Assembly: GCF_008932245.1 (NCBI RefSeq)
Contig: NZ_CP034909.1
Span: 1,550,001-1,614,000, forward strand
Source of the DNA: Sinorhizobium alkalisoli
GTDB lineage: Bacteria > Pseudomonadota > Alphaproteobacteria > Rhizobiales > Rhizobiaceae
Length of the DNA: 64,000 nucleotides
Reading direction: 5' to 3'
Within the stretch, counting starts at the first letter, position 1. Every line of letters begins with the position of its first letter. A program made the translations under genes and the position numbers. Positions 54,324 through 63,721 of this stretch are shown in pieces. The notes beneath the pieces are model-generated. The model saw only the letters and a list, made by a program, of their open reading frames with translations, was not told the DNA's origin and did not search any database.

Positions 54324-55253
54324 ATGACGAAGCCTTCCAACCCATCCCTGCCGATGGAATATTCCGACGAAGTCGCGGCCGCGAAAGCGCGCGGCGCGCC
54401 GATCGTCGCGCTGGAATCGACGATCATCACCCACGGCATGCCCTATCCGGGCAATCTCGACATGGCGCGCAGCGTCGAGACGATCATACGCGAACAAGGG
54501 GCGGTGCCCGCGACCATCGCGGTCATCCACGGCACCCTCCATATCGGCCTCGACGACGCGAAGCTGGAAGCGCTTGCCAAGACTGAAGAGGCGATGAAAC
54601 TTTCGCGCGCCGACCTCGCCTTTGCGATCGCCGAGCGCCGCACCGGAGCCACCACCGTTGCCGCGACGATGATCGCCGCCGCCCGCGCCGGCATCGGCGT
54701 TTTCGCGACCGGCGGCATCGGCGGCGTTCATCGCGGCGCGGAACTGAGTTTCGATATTTCCGCCGACCTCGACGAACTCGCGCGCACCAACGTGATCATC
54801 GTCTGTGCGGGCGCCAAGGCGATTCTCGACATTCCTAAGACGCTCGAGGTACTTGAGACCCGGGGCGTGCCGGTGGTCACCTATGACAGCGAAACCTTCC
54901 CCGCCTTCTGGTCGCGCGACTCCGGCCTCAAGAGCCCGTTGATGCTGAACAGCCCCGCGGCGATCGCCAATTTCCAACGCATGCGCGAGCAGCTCGGCGT
55001 CGATGGCGGAATGCTCGTCGCCAATCCGGTGCCGGAGGAAAGCGAGATTGTGCGCGAAGAGATGGAAATCTACATCACCCGCGCGCTGGACAATGCCGCG
55101 AGCGACGGCATTTCCGGCAAGGCGGTGACGCCCTACCTGCTCGACAACCTCTTTCACATGACGGAAGGCCGCAGCCTCGAAACCAATATCGCGCTCGTCG
55201 AGAACAATGCCCGGCTCGCCGCCGAGATCGCCGTCGCACTGGCCGCGAAATAG
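54324..55253 (+). CDS. psuG: pseudouridine-5'-phosphate glycosidase
   Basis: A 309-residue PsuG/IndA-family enzyme that cleaves the C-glycosidic bond of pseudouridine-5'-phosphate to uracil and ribose-5-phosphate. Typical blocks are IVALESTIITHGMPYPGN, ATIAVIHGTLHIGL, TGGIGGVHRGAELSFDISADL and VCAGAKAILDIPKTLEVLETRGVPVVTY, with metal and Lys residues in these motifs. The length is normal. With the kinase before it, it forms a complete pseudouridine salvage route. Confidence 0.95.
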   Translation: MTKPSNPSLPMEYSDEVAAAKARGAPIVALESTIITHGMPYPGNLDMARSVETIIREQGAVPATIAVIHGTLHIGLDDAKLEALAKTEEAMKLSRADLAFAIAERRTGATTVAATMIAAARAGIGVFATGGIGGVHRGAELSFDISADLDELARTNVIIVCAGAKAILDIPKTLEVLETRGVPVVTYDSETFPAFWSRDSGLKSPLMLNSPAAIANFQRMREQLGVDGGMLVANPVPEESEIVREEMEIYITRALDNAASDGISGKAVTPYLLDNLFHMTEGRSLETNIALVENNARLAAEIAVALAAK

Positions 55254-55728
55254 TCGCAACTCTCCGCTTGCTCGACGGTATACTCCTGGGCTTCGGCAGT
55301 ATCGTCGCGACCTCGGCAAGAACTCGGGCGCCGCGCACAAATCCGACATAGTCGCGGGGGCTGCCGGCGATAGCTGGGTTGCGGTGCCGGGCAGGCTGAA
55401 CATCGAAGAAATCCCGATCTGAAACGGAATGCGACAGGAATGTCGCATTTGCTCGCTGTGTCGTCGCCTGGACGACGACACGAGACGGCGCAAATTCTTA
55501 CGTAGGATTGACCAAACGACATCAAGAGACGCGGCCAGCGCGTCCTCACGAGCAGGAACTCCGGCGCTTGAAATCCGGACCCGCGCACCGGCTTTTGCAC
55601 AACATCTTCCGGACTGCAATACAAGACTGCCGGCGCGTGGACCACTCGCGATCAAAAGCCGCAACCGCAATTCACCATGAGAAAAGGAGAAGAGAAGAGG
55701 TCAACCGGTAAACAAAACTGGAGGGGAA
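55254..55728. promoter_or_regulatory. gene-free region upstream of the stress protein/BCCT operon, with a palindrome
   Basis: No gene is visible in these 475 bases. TGCGACA-GGAA-TGTCGCA at 55430-55447 is a perfect 7-base inverted repeat about 280 bases before the universal stress protein start. It may be a regulator site or a hairpin. AAAAGGAGAAGAGAAGAGG and GGAGGGGAA just before 55729 provide the ribosome site. Confidence 0.45.
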
Positions 55729-56145
55729 ATGTACACGAAAATAATGGTTCCCGTCGATCTGGCGCATGTCGAAAAGCTAGAGCGTGCCCTTGATACGGCG
55801 GCAAAACTTTCCAAGCTCTACAATGCTCCCGTTGCTTATGTGGGCGTCACGGCCTCAGCCCCCGGTCCACTCGGGCATAACGCTGCGGAATATGCCGCGA
55901 GGCTGGCGGCTTTCGCGAAGGACCAGGGCGCTCGTCACGGCATCTCGACCCGGTCGGAGTCGGTGGTCAGTCACGACCCGGCAGTGGATCTCGGCGATGC
56001 CCTGGTCGAGGCGGTCAAGAACACGGGAAGTGACCTCGTCGTCATGGCGACGCACATTCCCAATGTTGCCGATCATCTCTGGCCATCCAACGGAGGCCGC
56101 CTGGCAACCCACACGAATGCCTCCGTATTCCTGGTCCGCAGTTGA
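55729..56145 (+). CDS. universal stress protein (UspA family)
   Basis: A 138-residue single-domain Usp. It opens with the MYTKIMVPVDLAH strand that contacts ATP, has a middle helix-rich part, and ends in the nucleotide-binding pattern SDLVVMATHIPNVADHLWPSNGGRLATHTNASVFLV. The G-2x-G-9x-G-S/T pattern is only partly kept, so ATP binding is not certain. It is 57 bases upstream of the BCCT carrier on the same strand; in this setting it may adjust the transporter to osmotic stress. Confidence 0.9.
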   Translation: MYTKIMVPVDLAHVEKLERALDTAAKLSKLYNAPVAYVGVTASAPGPLGHNAAEYAARLAAFAKDQGARHGISTRSESVVSHDPAVDLGDALVEAVKNTGSDLVVMATHIPNVADHLWPSNGGRLATHTNASVFLVRS

Positions 56146-56202
56146 ACGGTCTCTACCGGACCGATCACGACAACTCATAGCAATATCTGAGGAGCATATT
56201 CC

Positions 56203-57816
56203 ATGAGCGATGCTGGAATTCCGGCCCCTGAAGGCCCTTCGGCGCTGATCGACACCGACTACGAAATCGGTCAGGACAACATCACTGCGCAAATCGGGCC
56301 CTTCGGCCTCGACATTCACAACCCCGTCTTCCTGATATCCGGCCTGACGGCCGTGGCCTTCGTGCTGCTGACGCTCGCCTTTCAGGAGCAGGCGGGTCCA
56401 ATCTTCAACAGCATGCGTGAGTGGCTGACGTCGACCTTCGATTGGTTCTTCCTTCTCTCGGCCAATATCTTCGTCCTGCTCTGCCTCTTCCTGATTGTCT
56501 CGCCCTACGGCAAGGTGCGGATCGGCGGAAAGGAGGCCACGCCCGACTATTCCTATTCCGGCTGGTTCGCGATGCTGTTTGCCGCCGGCATGGGCATCGG
56601 ATTGATGTTCTACGGCGTTTCCGAGCCGATCTCGCATTTCTCCTCTTCCGTGGCGGAGGATGCCGGCACGGCGGACAGTTGGGCCCCGCTCGGCGGCGCC
56701 CCAGGCGATATTGTGACCGCCCGCCATCTCGGCATGGCCGCGACCATTTTCCATTGGAGCCTGCATCCCTGGGCGATCTACGCCGTGGTGGCGCTTGCAC
56801 TTGCTCTTTTCGCCTATAACAAGGGGCTGCCGCTTACGATCCGTTCGATCTTCTATCCGATCTTCGGCGAACGCACTTGGGGGTGGCCGGGCCACATCAT
56901 CGATGTGGTCGCAGTCTTCGCGACGCTGTTCGGTCTTGCCACCTCGCTCGGGTTCGGCGCCGAACAGGCGAATGCCGGGCTCAATCATCTGTTCGGCCTG
57001 CCGGTCAACGACGTCTCGAAAGTGCTTCTGATCGTCGGGATCACCGCCATCGCGCTCGGATCCGTCGTGGCGGGTCTCGATGCCGGGGTGAAGCGCCTGT
57101 CGGAAATCAACATGATCCTGGCCGCCTTGCTCCTGTTCTTCGTGCTTGTCGTCGGGCCGACCTGGGCGATCCTTACAGGCTTCTTCACCAACCTCTATGA
57201 ATACGCACGCTACCTGCCGGAACTGTCGAACCCGTTCGGGCGCACCGACGACAACTTCCGTGACGGCTGGACGGCCTTCTACTGGGCATGGTGGATCTCC
57301 TGGTCGCCCTTTGTCGGGATGTTCATTGCCCGCATTTCCCGCGGGCGCACCGTGCGCGAATTCCTCACCTGTGTCCTCATCATCCCGTCCCTCGTTTCGG
57401 TCTTCTGGATGACGGCTTTCGGTGGCACGGCAATCAGCCAGATCGTCAATGACGGCTACCAGGTCATTGTCGATGCACCGCTGGAACTGAAACTGTTTTC
57501 GATGCTGGAGGCGCTGCCACTGCAGGCGATCACGTCCTTCATCGGGATCGTTCTTGTAATTGTCTTCTTCGTGACCTCATCGGACTCCGGCTCGCTGGTG
57601 ATCGATACGATTACAGCCGGTGGAAAGGTGGATGCACCGACGCCGCAGCGTGTCTTCTGGGCAACCTTCGAGGGCTTGGTCGCGATCGCGCTTCTTCTGG
57701 GCGGCGGCCTGGGCGCATTGCAGGCGATGGCGGTTTCGACCGGCTTCCCCTTCACTATCGTGCTGTTGCTCGCCAGCTTTGCCATCATCAAGGGATTGGC
57801 GAGCGAACCGCGCTAA
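56203..57816 (+). CDS. BCCT-family choline/betaine/carnitine transporter
   Basis: A 537-residue, 12-segment secondary transporter. The BCCT marks are PDYSYSGWFAMLFAAGMGIGLMFYGVSEP in helices 3-4 and WAWWISWSPFVGMFIARISRGRTVREF in helices 8-9, the latter containing the aromatic box that coordinates the trimethylammonium group. The GMGIG stretch, as in BetP, suggests sodium coupling. The C-terminal tail is very short, so the BetP-style osmosensing tail is lacking. With the neighbouring ABC transporter genes and GlxA regulators it points to glycine betaine or choline uptake. Confidence 0.93.
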   Translation: MSDAGIPAPEGPSALIDTDYEIGQDNITAQIGPFGLDIHNPVFLISGLTAVAFVLLTLAFQEQAGPIFNSMREWLTSTFDWFFLLSANIFVLLCLFLIVSPYGKVRIGGKEATPDYSYSGWFAMLFAAGMGIGLMFYGVSEPISHFSSSVAEDAGTADSWAPLGGAPGDIVTARHLGMAATIFHWSLHPWAIYAVVALALALFAYNKGLPLTIRSIFYPIFGERTWGWPGHIIDVVAVFATLFGLATSLGFGAEQANAGLNHLFGLPVNDVSKVLLIVGITAIALGSVVAGLDAGVKRLSEINMILAALLLFFVLVVGPTWAILTGFFTNLYEYARYLPELSNPFGRTDDNFRDGWTAFYWAWWISWSPFVGMFIARISRGRTVREFLTCVLIIPSLVSVFWMTAFGGTAISQIVNDGYQVIVDAPLELKLFSMLEALPLQAITSFIGIVLVIVFFVTSSDSGSLVIDTITAGGKVDAPTPQRVFWATFEGLVAIALLLGGGLGALQAMAVSTGFPFTIVLLLASFAIIKGLASEPR

Positions 57817-57866
57817 GCAGTCGGAACCTGCTTGTCGTAAAGCACGCACGGTGCTGAAGACTACTT

Positions 57867-57893
57867 AACGCCCCGCCGGATACGCGGGGCGTT
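57867..57893 (+). terminator. hairpin after the BCCT gene
   Basis: AACGCCCCGC (57867-57876) and GCGGGGCGTT (57884-57893) form a 10-base stem. A long T-run is missing, so it may stop transcription only partly or stabilise the message. The remaining bases up to 58048 hold no visible gene. Confidence 0.65.
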
Positions 57894-58048
57894 GACGCTG
57901 TCGGCCCCGGCTTCGAGGCAACGGTAATCCGCCTGCTGCAGCATTTCGCTCTCCACGCGTCCTTGCGCTCCGAGAACGTGCAGCAGACGAAACGGTGCGC
58001 AGAATGGGCCGGCACAGCACGATGCGAGCTATCGAGAGGCAAAACTTT

Positions 58049-58080
58049 AGCGCCGCCCGTCTTTTCAGACGGGCGGCGCT
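58049..58080 (-). terminator. 14-base-pair perfect hairpin after the minus-strand GlxA-type regulator
   Basis: AGCGCCGCCCGTCT-TTTC-AGACGGGCGGCGCT is a perfect 14-base stem with a 4-base loop, about 50 bases past the regulator stop. The GTCT-loop-AGAC core is like that of the repeat at 46602, so it may be a derived copy of the same rhizobial palindrome that serves as terminator. Confidence 0.75.
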
Positions 58081-58127
58081 GTAAGTCATATGGCCTTCGG
58101 ATCGTATGGCTGCCGTAGAAGCACCCG

Positions 58128-59162
58128 TTATGCGGCCGAGGCAAATTCGCGCAAACGCCGCGCCGGAGTCCTTTTGCTGTGGCTGTTGCGATTTCTCGTG
58201 TCCTGCGGCGAACAGCCATAGGTTTCACGATAGCACTTCGAGAAGTGGGAAGCCGATACGAAGCCGCAGGCGATGGCGACTTCCACGACCGGCATGGAGG
58301 TTTGTACCAGCAGGTGTTGGGCGCGTTCGAGACGAAGCTTCAGGTAGTAGCGCGCCGGTGAGCAGCGCAGTTCGTTGCGGAAGATCCGTTCGATCTGCCG
58401 GCGCGAGAGCCCCACGGATGCGGTGAGTTCGTCGATCTGCATCGGATCGGCGAGACTCTGCTCCATTTTCTCGACCAGCATCATCACGGTTCGATCCTGC
58501 GCCCCGACCCGTTGCGCAAAAGGCATGCGCTGCCGCTCACCAGGCCCACGCACGCGGTCCACCAGCGCGAGTTCGCATATGCTGCCGATGACCTCTTCGC
58601 CGACATCGCGCTGAATGATGTGGAGCATCATGTCGAAGGAGGCGGCGCCGCCGGCGCAGGTAAAGATGCTGCCGTCGACTTCATAAATCCCGGTATTGAC
58701 ATCGACGCCGCGAAACTCCTCGACGAAGCCGGGAATGTTCTCCCAGTGGAGCGCGCATTTCTTCTCGTTCAACAGCCCCGCTTTCGCGAGGATATGAGCA
58801 CCGGTGCAAAGGCTTCCGATCGCCACGCCCCGATGCCGACATTCGCGCAGCCATGCCTCGACCGCCCGATCGCTATGACGATGCACGTTCTTGCCGCCGC
58901 AAACGATCGCCAGGGCGGGCCGCTGATGAGTAATGAGGTGCTGGCGTTCTTCGGCAATTGAGTTGTCGGATTCCAGGGTGAGGCCGCAGCTCGCGCGGAT
59001 CTTCCCGCCGTCGCCCGTGGCCACACGCCAGCCATAGGCCTCGTAACCAAGGGCGGCGTTGGCCATCCGTAGAGCCTCGATCGCCGAGGAGAATGCCATC
59101 ATCGTGAATTCCGGCACCAAATAAAATACTACCAGACGCGGCTCAGCACTCACCAGTCTCAT
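58128..59162 (-). CDS. GlxA-type AraC regulator (GbdR/CdhR-like)
   Basis: A 344-residue regulator with an N-terminal class I glutamine-amidotransferase-like (DJ-1/PfpI) domain (FYLVPEFTMMAFSSAIEALRMAN, LAIVCGGKN, GSLCTGAHILAKAGLL) and a C-terminal AraC double helix-turn-helix (IDELTASVGLSRRQIERIFRNELRCSPARYYLKLRLERAQHLL, CGFVSASHFSKCYRETYGCSPQ). Proteins of this architecture include GbdR, which responds to glycine betaine and dimethylglycine. The position between a BCCT carrier and cho-type ABC genes supports a betaine-related role. It is divergent from a second GlxA-type gene 149 bases away. Confidence 0.88.
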   Translation of the reverse strand: MRLVSAEPRLVVFYLVPEFTMMAFSSAIEALRMANAALGYEAYGWRVATGDGGKIRASCGLTLESDNSIAEERQHLITHQRPALAIVCGGKNVHRHSDRAVEAWLRECRHRGVAIGSLCTGAHILAKAGLLNEKKCALHWENIPGFVEEFRGVDVNTGIYEVDGSIFTCAGGAASFDMMLHIIQRDVGEEVIGSICELALVDRVRGPGERQRMPFAQRVGAQDRTVMMLVEKMEQSLADPMQIDELTASVGLSRRQIERIFRNELRCSPARYYLKLRLERAQHLLVQTSMPVVEVAIACGFVSASHFSKCYRETYGCSPQDTRNRNSHSKRTPARRLREFASAA

Positions 59163-59311
59163 GGAAGACCTCCTCTGATCCTCGGCGGACCGGCGCGCAC
59201 TTTAGCTGCCACGACCGTCCGCTTCTCCCAAATGATCGACAGATATTGACCTGTCCTGAAAATCTGAAAAGAATGATTGCGACATATGGACGGTAAAAAC
59301 GAGACATACCG

Positions 59312-60370
59312 ATGCCTCCAAAAAAGGTCTCCCCCGTTGGCCAGCGCCGCGATCAGTCTCTGCGCCTGTCCGTGGGTTTCGTGCTGCTGCGCCGGTTCAC
59401 GCTTTGCGCATTCGCCAACTTCGTGGACGTGTTGCGCCTTGCCGCCGATGAAGGTGACCGCAGCCGGCCGATCCAATGCCGATGGAGCGTCATTGCTGCC
59501 GACATGAGGCCGGTAAGTGCGAGTTGCGGGGTATCGATCCAACCCCAAGAAACGTTAGGCAACCCGAAGCGGTTCGATTACATCGTCGTGGTCGGCGGCC
59601 TTCTCGACGAGATCGATCGCAGCGACGACAGGATAGATGGATTCCTGCGCGAGGCCGCCGCGGCCGGCGTCCCGCTGGTCGGCCTTTGTACCGGCACGTT
59701 CATCCTCCACCGCGCCGGACTGATGGACGGTTATCGCTGTTGCGTAAGCTGGTTCCACCACCAGGACTTCCTGGCGCAGTTCGAGCGGATGAAGCCGGTG
59801 TCGGATCAGATTTTCGTGGTCGACCGGGATCGCCTTACCTGTTCCGGCGGCACCAGCACGGCGCACCTCGCAGCATTCCTCGTCGACAGACACATCGGCA
59901 AGGCGCAGGCGACGAAAAGCCTGAACATCATGATGATCAGCGGCGCGGAGGAAGGTGGAGCCCCGCAGCCGGGACTCACGCTTGATTTCAGAACCAAGGA
60001 CCTGGTCGTCAGGAAAGCGCTTCTGCTGATGCAGCAAAACCTGGATACGCCGCTCTCCGTCGCGGAGATCGCCAGGCACCTCGATATTGGCAAGCGCAAG
60101 CTTGAACGGCACTTCCGCGATGCGCTCGAAATCTCGCCCCTGTCTGCCTTTATCGAGATGCGGCTCTTGCATGCCCGCCACATGATCGAGAACACGGACA
60201 AGTCCATCGCCTCTATTGCCGCGGAGAGCGGCTTTTGCGATTCCTCACATCTCAGCCGGCTGTTCCGGCGCCGCTTCGACGGCACCCCGCAGCAATTCCG
60301 CGCGTCTGCCACGGTCGAAACACCGTCTGACGACCGAATGGCCCCTGAACATCTGTGGACACCCCCGTAA
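59312..60370 (+). CDS. GlxA-type AraC regulator with C-terminal end altered by an IS insertion
   Basis: A 352-residue regulator of the same architecture as its divergent neighbour: DJ-1/PfpI-like domain (SVGFVLLRRFTLCAFANFVDVLRLAADEG, IVVVGGLLDEID, VGLCTGTFILHRAGLMDG) and AraC domain (LSVAEIARHLDIGKRKLERHFRDALEISPLSAFIEMRLLHARHMI, CDSSHLSRLFRRRFDGTPQQFR). The last four residues and the stop are supplied by the left end of the IS110-type element (60355 onward). Joining the sequence across the element would end the protein about two residues after HL, so the AraC domain itself is intact and the protein may still work. Confidence 0.88.
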   Translation: MPPKKVSPVGQRRDQSLRLSVGFVLLRRFTLCAFANFVDVLRLAADEGDRSRPIQCRWSVIAADMRPVSASCGVSIQPQETLGNPKRFDYIVVVGGLLDEIDRSDDRIDGFLREAAAAGVPLVGLCTGTFILHRAGLMDGYRCCVSWFHHQDFLAQFERMKPVSDQIFVVDRDRLTCSGGTSTAHLAAFLVDRHIGKAQATKSLNIMMISGAEEGGAPQPGLTLDFRTKDLVVRKALLLMQQNLDTPLSVAEIARHLDIGKRKLERHFRDALEISPLSAFIEMRLLHARHMIENTDKSIASIAAESGFCDSSHLSRLFRRRFDGTPQQFRASATVETPSDDRMAPEHLWTPP

Positions 60371-61714
60371 GTGCAAGAGGATTTTCCAGGCACGGTACTT
60401 GCGCGTAGTCGGGTGCTGACATCTGTCCGGCCTCTGTTGCGACCATCTGGATGCCGCGGGCCCGTATGGGAGTTCGCGGATCGGGTCCAAATCATAAAAG
60501 CGTGCTCTGGGCACTCCGTTCAGGCCTGGTTTTCCGATCCCGTCTCTTATCGACTGTGCGCCATACCTTCCTTTCGACCCTCCTACACCTTCGACGCCTC
60601 CTGTTTGCGGCCGGTTTATCCGGCCGCTACTGGAGCTCCATAGACCCCGCCTTTCGCTAGCAGCGCCCAAACGATGCGCGCCAGCTTGTTGGCGAGGGCG
60701 ACGATCACAAGCATACGTGGCTTACGGACGAGCATGCGCCCGAGCCACGATCCCTCTGGCAGACCACGATGAGCGGCTTGCCGGACCACGGAGCTGGCTC
60801 CAAGAATAAGGAGGCGCCGCAATGTTCGCTCGCCCATTTTCGATGTCGCGCCAAGTTTCTGTTTTCCGCCAGTAGATCGCTGAAGTGGCGTCAGGCCGAG
60901 CCAGGCGGCAAAATCACGTCCTCTTTTGAAGGTCGATGCCGCTGGAGCCAATGCTGTCAATGCCGTCGCTGTTATCGGTCCTACACCTGGGATCGTCGCA
61001 AGCCGCCGAGCGTCCGCGTCTTCTCGGGCGCGACGTGCGATCTCGTGGTCGAGCTGCCTGATCCGGTCCTCCAGCGATCGCAGAGTATCGACCAACATGG
61101 CGAGCGCCAGACGAGCTGCGTCCGGCAGAGTGTTCTTATCATCCGTCACGTATTCTATGAGCCCGGCGACATGCGATGGACCCTGAGCGGTGACGAAGCC
61201 GTATTCGGCGAGGTGACCGCGGAGCGAGTTGATAACTTGCGTTCGCTGTCGCACCAGCAAGTCCCGAGCCCGAAACACAACGGCGCTTGCCTGAGCATCC
61301 TCACTCTTTACAGCGACGAAACGCATCGTCGGACGCTGGGCAGCCTCGCAAATTGCCTCGGCGTCGGCCGCGTCGTTCTTCTGTCGCTTCACGAACGGCT
61401 TGACGTAGGCCGGCGGGATCAATCTAACAGTGTGACCAAATCTACCAATCTCCCTCGCCCAATAATGCGCACCGGCACATGCCTCCATGGCAACCATGCA
61501 CACGGGCTGCTTGGCGAAGAATTCGAGCACGTTCTTCCGGCGCAATTGCTTGCGGAAAACGACGCAACCAGACGCGTCCGCCCCATGGGCCTGAAACACA
61601 TTCTTCGCCAAATCCAGGCCGATCGTGCTAACTTCCATCGTGGACACTCCTTCTCTCCGGTGGCTGCAACAACCACCATTCTGGCACATCGATGCCGTCG
61701 AGGGGGGTGTCCAC
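60355..61714 (-). mobile_element. IS110-family (IS1111-like) insertion sequence, about 1.36 kb
   Basis: A 12-base perfect inverted repeat, GTGGACACCCCC at 60355-60366 and GGGGGTGTCCAC at 61703-61714, brackets one transposase gene on the minus strand with about 250 bases of non-coding DNA on its 3' side. Size and organisation fit IS110/IS1111 elements. No target duplication is obvious, as expected for this family. The real ends may lie a few bases outside the repeats, because IS1111 repeats are subterminal. Confidence 0.8.
60616..61638 (-). CDS. IS110-family transposase
   Basis: A 340-residue DEDD-type transposase. The start ATG at 61638 (MEVSTIGLDLAKNVFQAHG) follows GAAGGAG; the frame extends 37 codons up into the element end. 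The N-terminal RuvC-like domain carries Asp in IGLDLAKN, Glu in VAMEACAGAHYWAREI and the acidic pair in RQKNDAADAEAI. The C-terminal transposase_20 domain has RLATIPGVGPITATALTAL, the FKRGRDFAAWLGLTPLQRSTGGKQ block and the catalytic Ser region. It appears full length and potentially active. Confidence 0.93.
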   Translation of the reverse strand: MEVSTIGLDLAKNVFQAHGADASGCVVFRKQLRRKNVLEFFAKQPVCMVAMEACAGAHYWAREIGRFGHTVRLIPPAYVKPFVKRQKNDAADAEAICEAAQRPTMRFVAVKSEDAQASAVVFRARDLLVRQRTQVINSLRGHLAEYGFVTAQGPSHVAGLIEYVTDDKNTLPDAARLALAMLVDTLRSLEDRIRQLDHEIARRAREDADARRLATIPGVGPITATALTALAPAASTFKRGRDFAAWLGLTPLQRSTGGKQKLGATSKMGERTLRRLLILGASSVVRQAAHRGLPEGSWLGRMLVRKPRMLVIVALANKLARIVWALLAKGGVYGAPVAAG

Positions 61715-62157
61715 CCCATCATGAAAGAGAGGCATAGATCGGCGGCCATCCGCCGGGGGCGTCAAGTCCGTCCATAAGGGTACCCCATCGGTTTCCATGA
61801 ACGGCTTCGGAGCCCTTTTTCTGCGCAACATTGCCTTCGCTGTGTCGCGAGGCGGCGCATCCGTGCCCGCCCCATGCAGGCGCCAAAGAGCCGTCCGATG
61901 GACTAGGCCAATCGGCCGATCCTGACGGGACAATGTATCGGCCGACAGGCCGAATGGATCAAAGGGATTAATGAAGTCTATATCAACGGCACAGCGTCGG
62001 CGAAAAACGAATGAGATTCTGTCTGACCTGCGATGCCGCACTTGTTCGGCGCAACCCCAACCAGCGAAGGATCGACTGATTGAAAACCTTCTCCGCTTAT
62101 CCACGCGGGCGCCGTGGCCGATGACGAGAAGGTGGCCGTGACGTCGGAGGGCAAGCA
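61715..62157. other. gene-free stretch right of the IS element
   Basis: No convincing gene is seen in these 443 bases. A short hairpin CGGCGG-CCAT-CCGCCG (61740-61755) probably was the terminator of the regulator interrupted by the IS. Promoter elements for the small gene at 62158 must lie near the right end; GGAGGGCAAGCA is its ribosome site. Confidence 0.4.
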
Positions 62158-62514
62158 ATGAGCCTGATGGAATGGCTATTTGGCAAGCTGGAGACTTCCA
62201 GGAACGTGGCGGTCCTGCAGGGCAGGCCGGTTCTCGCCGGAACCACGATCAAGATCGCTCCGCGGGTGGTCGCAGTGGAACCGAATGAGGCGGAGCCGCA
62301 TATCAGGGAGGACTGGGACCGCTTCCTGCTGGGGCAGACGCTAATCGACACCCTCGTTCCCCACGCGAGGAACCCGGCCCCCTTCTCCACCCACGAATTG
62401 CGGTACTTCACTGACCAGTGGATTGCCGCCATGTCGGAGGATGACCGGAGAACCATGTCCGAAATCCTCGTGCGTAACAGGGGCAAGCGCGATTTCAACA
62501 GGCGACATGGATGA
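62158..62514 (+). CDS. hypothetical protein, 118 residues
   Basis: A 118-residue soluble protein, preceded by a strong GGAGGG ribosome site. It begins MSLMEWLFGKLETSRNVAVL, has a basic strand-rich middle (AGTTIKIAPRVVAVEPNEAEP) and helical acidic to basic segments toward the C-terminus (REDWDRFLLGQTLIDTL, ELRYFTDQWIAAMSEDDRR). There are no cysteines, no signal peptide and no recognised motif. It stands alone between the IS element and the convergent transporter operon. The function is unknown. Confidence 0.65.
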   Translation: MSLMEWLFGKLETSRNVAVLQGRPVLAGTTIKIAPRVVAVEPNEAEPHIREDWDRFLLGQTLIDTLVPHARNPAPFSTHELRYFTDQWIAAMSEDDRRTMSEILVRNRGKRDFNRRHG

Positions 62515-62641
62515 TCGGAGCCATGACTGCGCCTGTAGTCCTGTCAGAATCCCGTCGGCACGGGCCGACGCACAGGAGCATTATTGGCGCCCGCTCTAAC
62601 CAGGATGGCAATCCGGATTGATCGGGCGCCGGATCGCCGCC

Positions 62642-63721
62642 TCACATGACCTTTGCCAGCGAGGCGTCAGTCTGTTGCGGGTCGCCGTGGGCGCTCACCA
62701 ATGCTCCAGCGAGTAGGCGCAGGTCGACGATGCCGACCGGCTTGCCTTCGGCGTCCACCACGGCAACATCGCCATCCGGGCCATGGGCGATCATGCGCAT
62801 GGCGTCCTCGATAGTCGTGCCCACCTCGATCGGCGTTCCGACCGGCGAAGCACCGGGACGCATCGGCACCATGACCGCCTCGACATGCACGACGCGGCCG
62901 CGGTTCACTTCCTTGACAAAGTTCGCGACGTAATCGTCGGCTGGCCGCAGCACGATGTCCTGGCTGGTGCCCTGCTGGATGACTTCGCCATCGCGCAGGA
63001 TGGCGATCTGGTCGCCGAGCCTCAGCGCCTCGTCGAGATCGTGGGTGATGAAGACGACCGTCTTCCTGATCTCCTTCTGCAGGTCCAGGAGCACCGTCTG
63101 CATGTCCATGCGGATCAGCGGATCGAGCGCCGAATAGGCTTCGTCCATCAGCAGCACCGGCGCGTCGTTGGAAAGCGCGCGCGCAAGCCCGACGCGCTGC
63201 TGCATGCCGCCCGAAAGCTGGTTCGGATACTTGCTCTCGAAGCCCTTGAGCCCGACCCGCTCGATCCAGCGCATGGCGGTGTCGACGGCCTTCGCCCGCT
63301 CCATCCCCTGCACCTCGAGCCCGTAGAGGGTGTTGTCGAGCACGTTGCGATGCGGAAGAAGCGCAAACTTCTGGAACACCATGGCTGTCTGGTGTCTGCG
63401 GAAGGTCCGCAACTCCTGCTCGTTCATCTTGACGACATCGATGCCATCGACCAGCACCTCGCCAGCGGTCGGGTCGATCAGCCGGTTTATGTGGCGGATC
63501 AGCGTCGACTTGCCCGAGCCCGAAAGCCCCATGATCACCTGTATGCAGCCGGAGGGCATCTCGATATTGATGTCCCGCAAGCCGAGCACATGCCCATGCC
63601 GCTCGTTGAGCTCGGCCTTCGTCAGGCCGTTCTTGACCGCGTCGACATGCGCCTGCGCGTTCGGTCCGAAGATCTTGTAGAGATGGCGTATCTTGATGCC
63701 GCCGAAGTGATGATCAGCCAT
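62642..63721 (-). CDS. choV: quaternary-amine ABC transporter ATP-binding protein (ChoV/ProV-like)
   Basis: A 359-residue ABC ATPase with C-terminal CBS region. The ATG at 63721 ([19 protein letters not shown]) overlaps the permease stop by 8 bases. Walker [10 protein letters not shown] is at 65-73, the Q-loop at [17 protein letters not shown], signature [15 protein letters not shown], Walker [21 protein letters not shown]. The PHRNVLDN and LIRMDMQ forms are typical of ProV/OpuAA/ChoV importers of glycine betaine, choline or proline betaine. The gene symbol follows the rhizobial choXWV model; ligand specificity is not proven here. Confidence 0.9.
   Translation of the reverse strand: MADHHFGGIKIRHLYKIFGPNAQAHVDAVKNGLTKAELNERHGHVLGLRDINIEMPSGCIQVIMGLSGSGKSTLIRHINRLIDPTAGEVLVDGIDVVKMNEQELRTFRRHQTAMVFQKFALLPHRNVLDNTLYGLEVQGMERAKAVDTAMRWIERVGLKGFESKYPNQLSGGMQQRVGLARALSNDAPVLLMDEAYSALDPLIRMDMQTVLLDLQKEIRKTVVFITHDLDEALRLGDQIAILRDGEVIQQGTSQDIVLRPADDYVANFVKEVNRGRVVHVEAVMVPMRPGASPVGTPIEVGTTIEDAMRMIAHGPDGDVAVVDAEGKPVGIVDLRLLAGALVSAHGDPQQTDASLAKVM

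Noticed and set aside
61628..62158. 176-codon minus-strand frame spanning the IS right flank
   Set aside because: It crosses the IS end, has no family features and no ribosome site.
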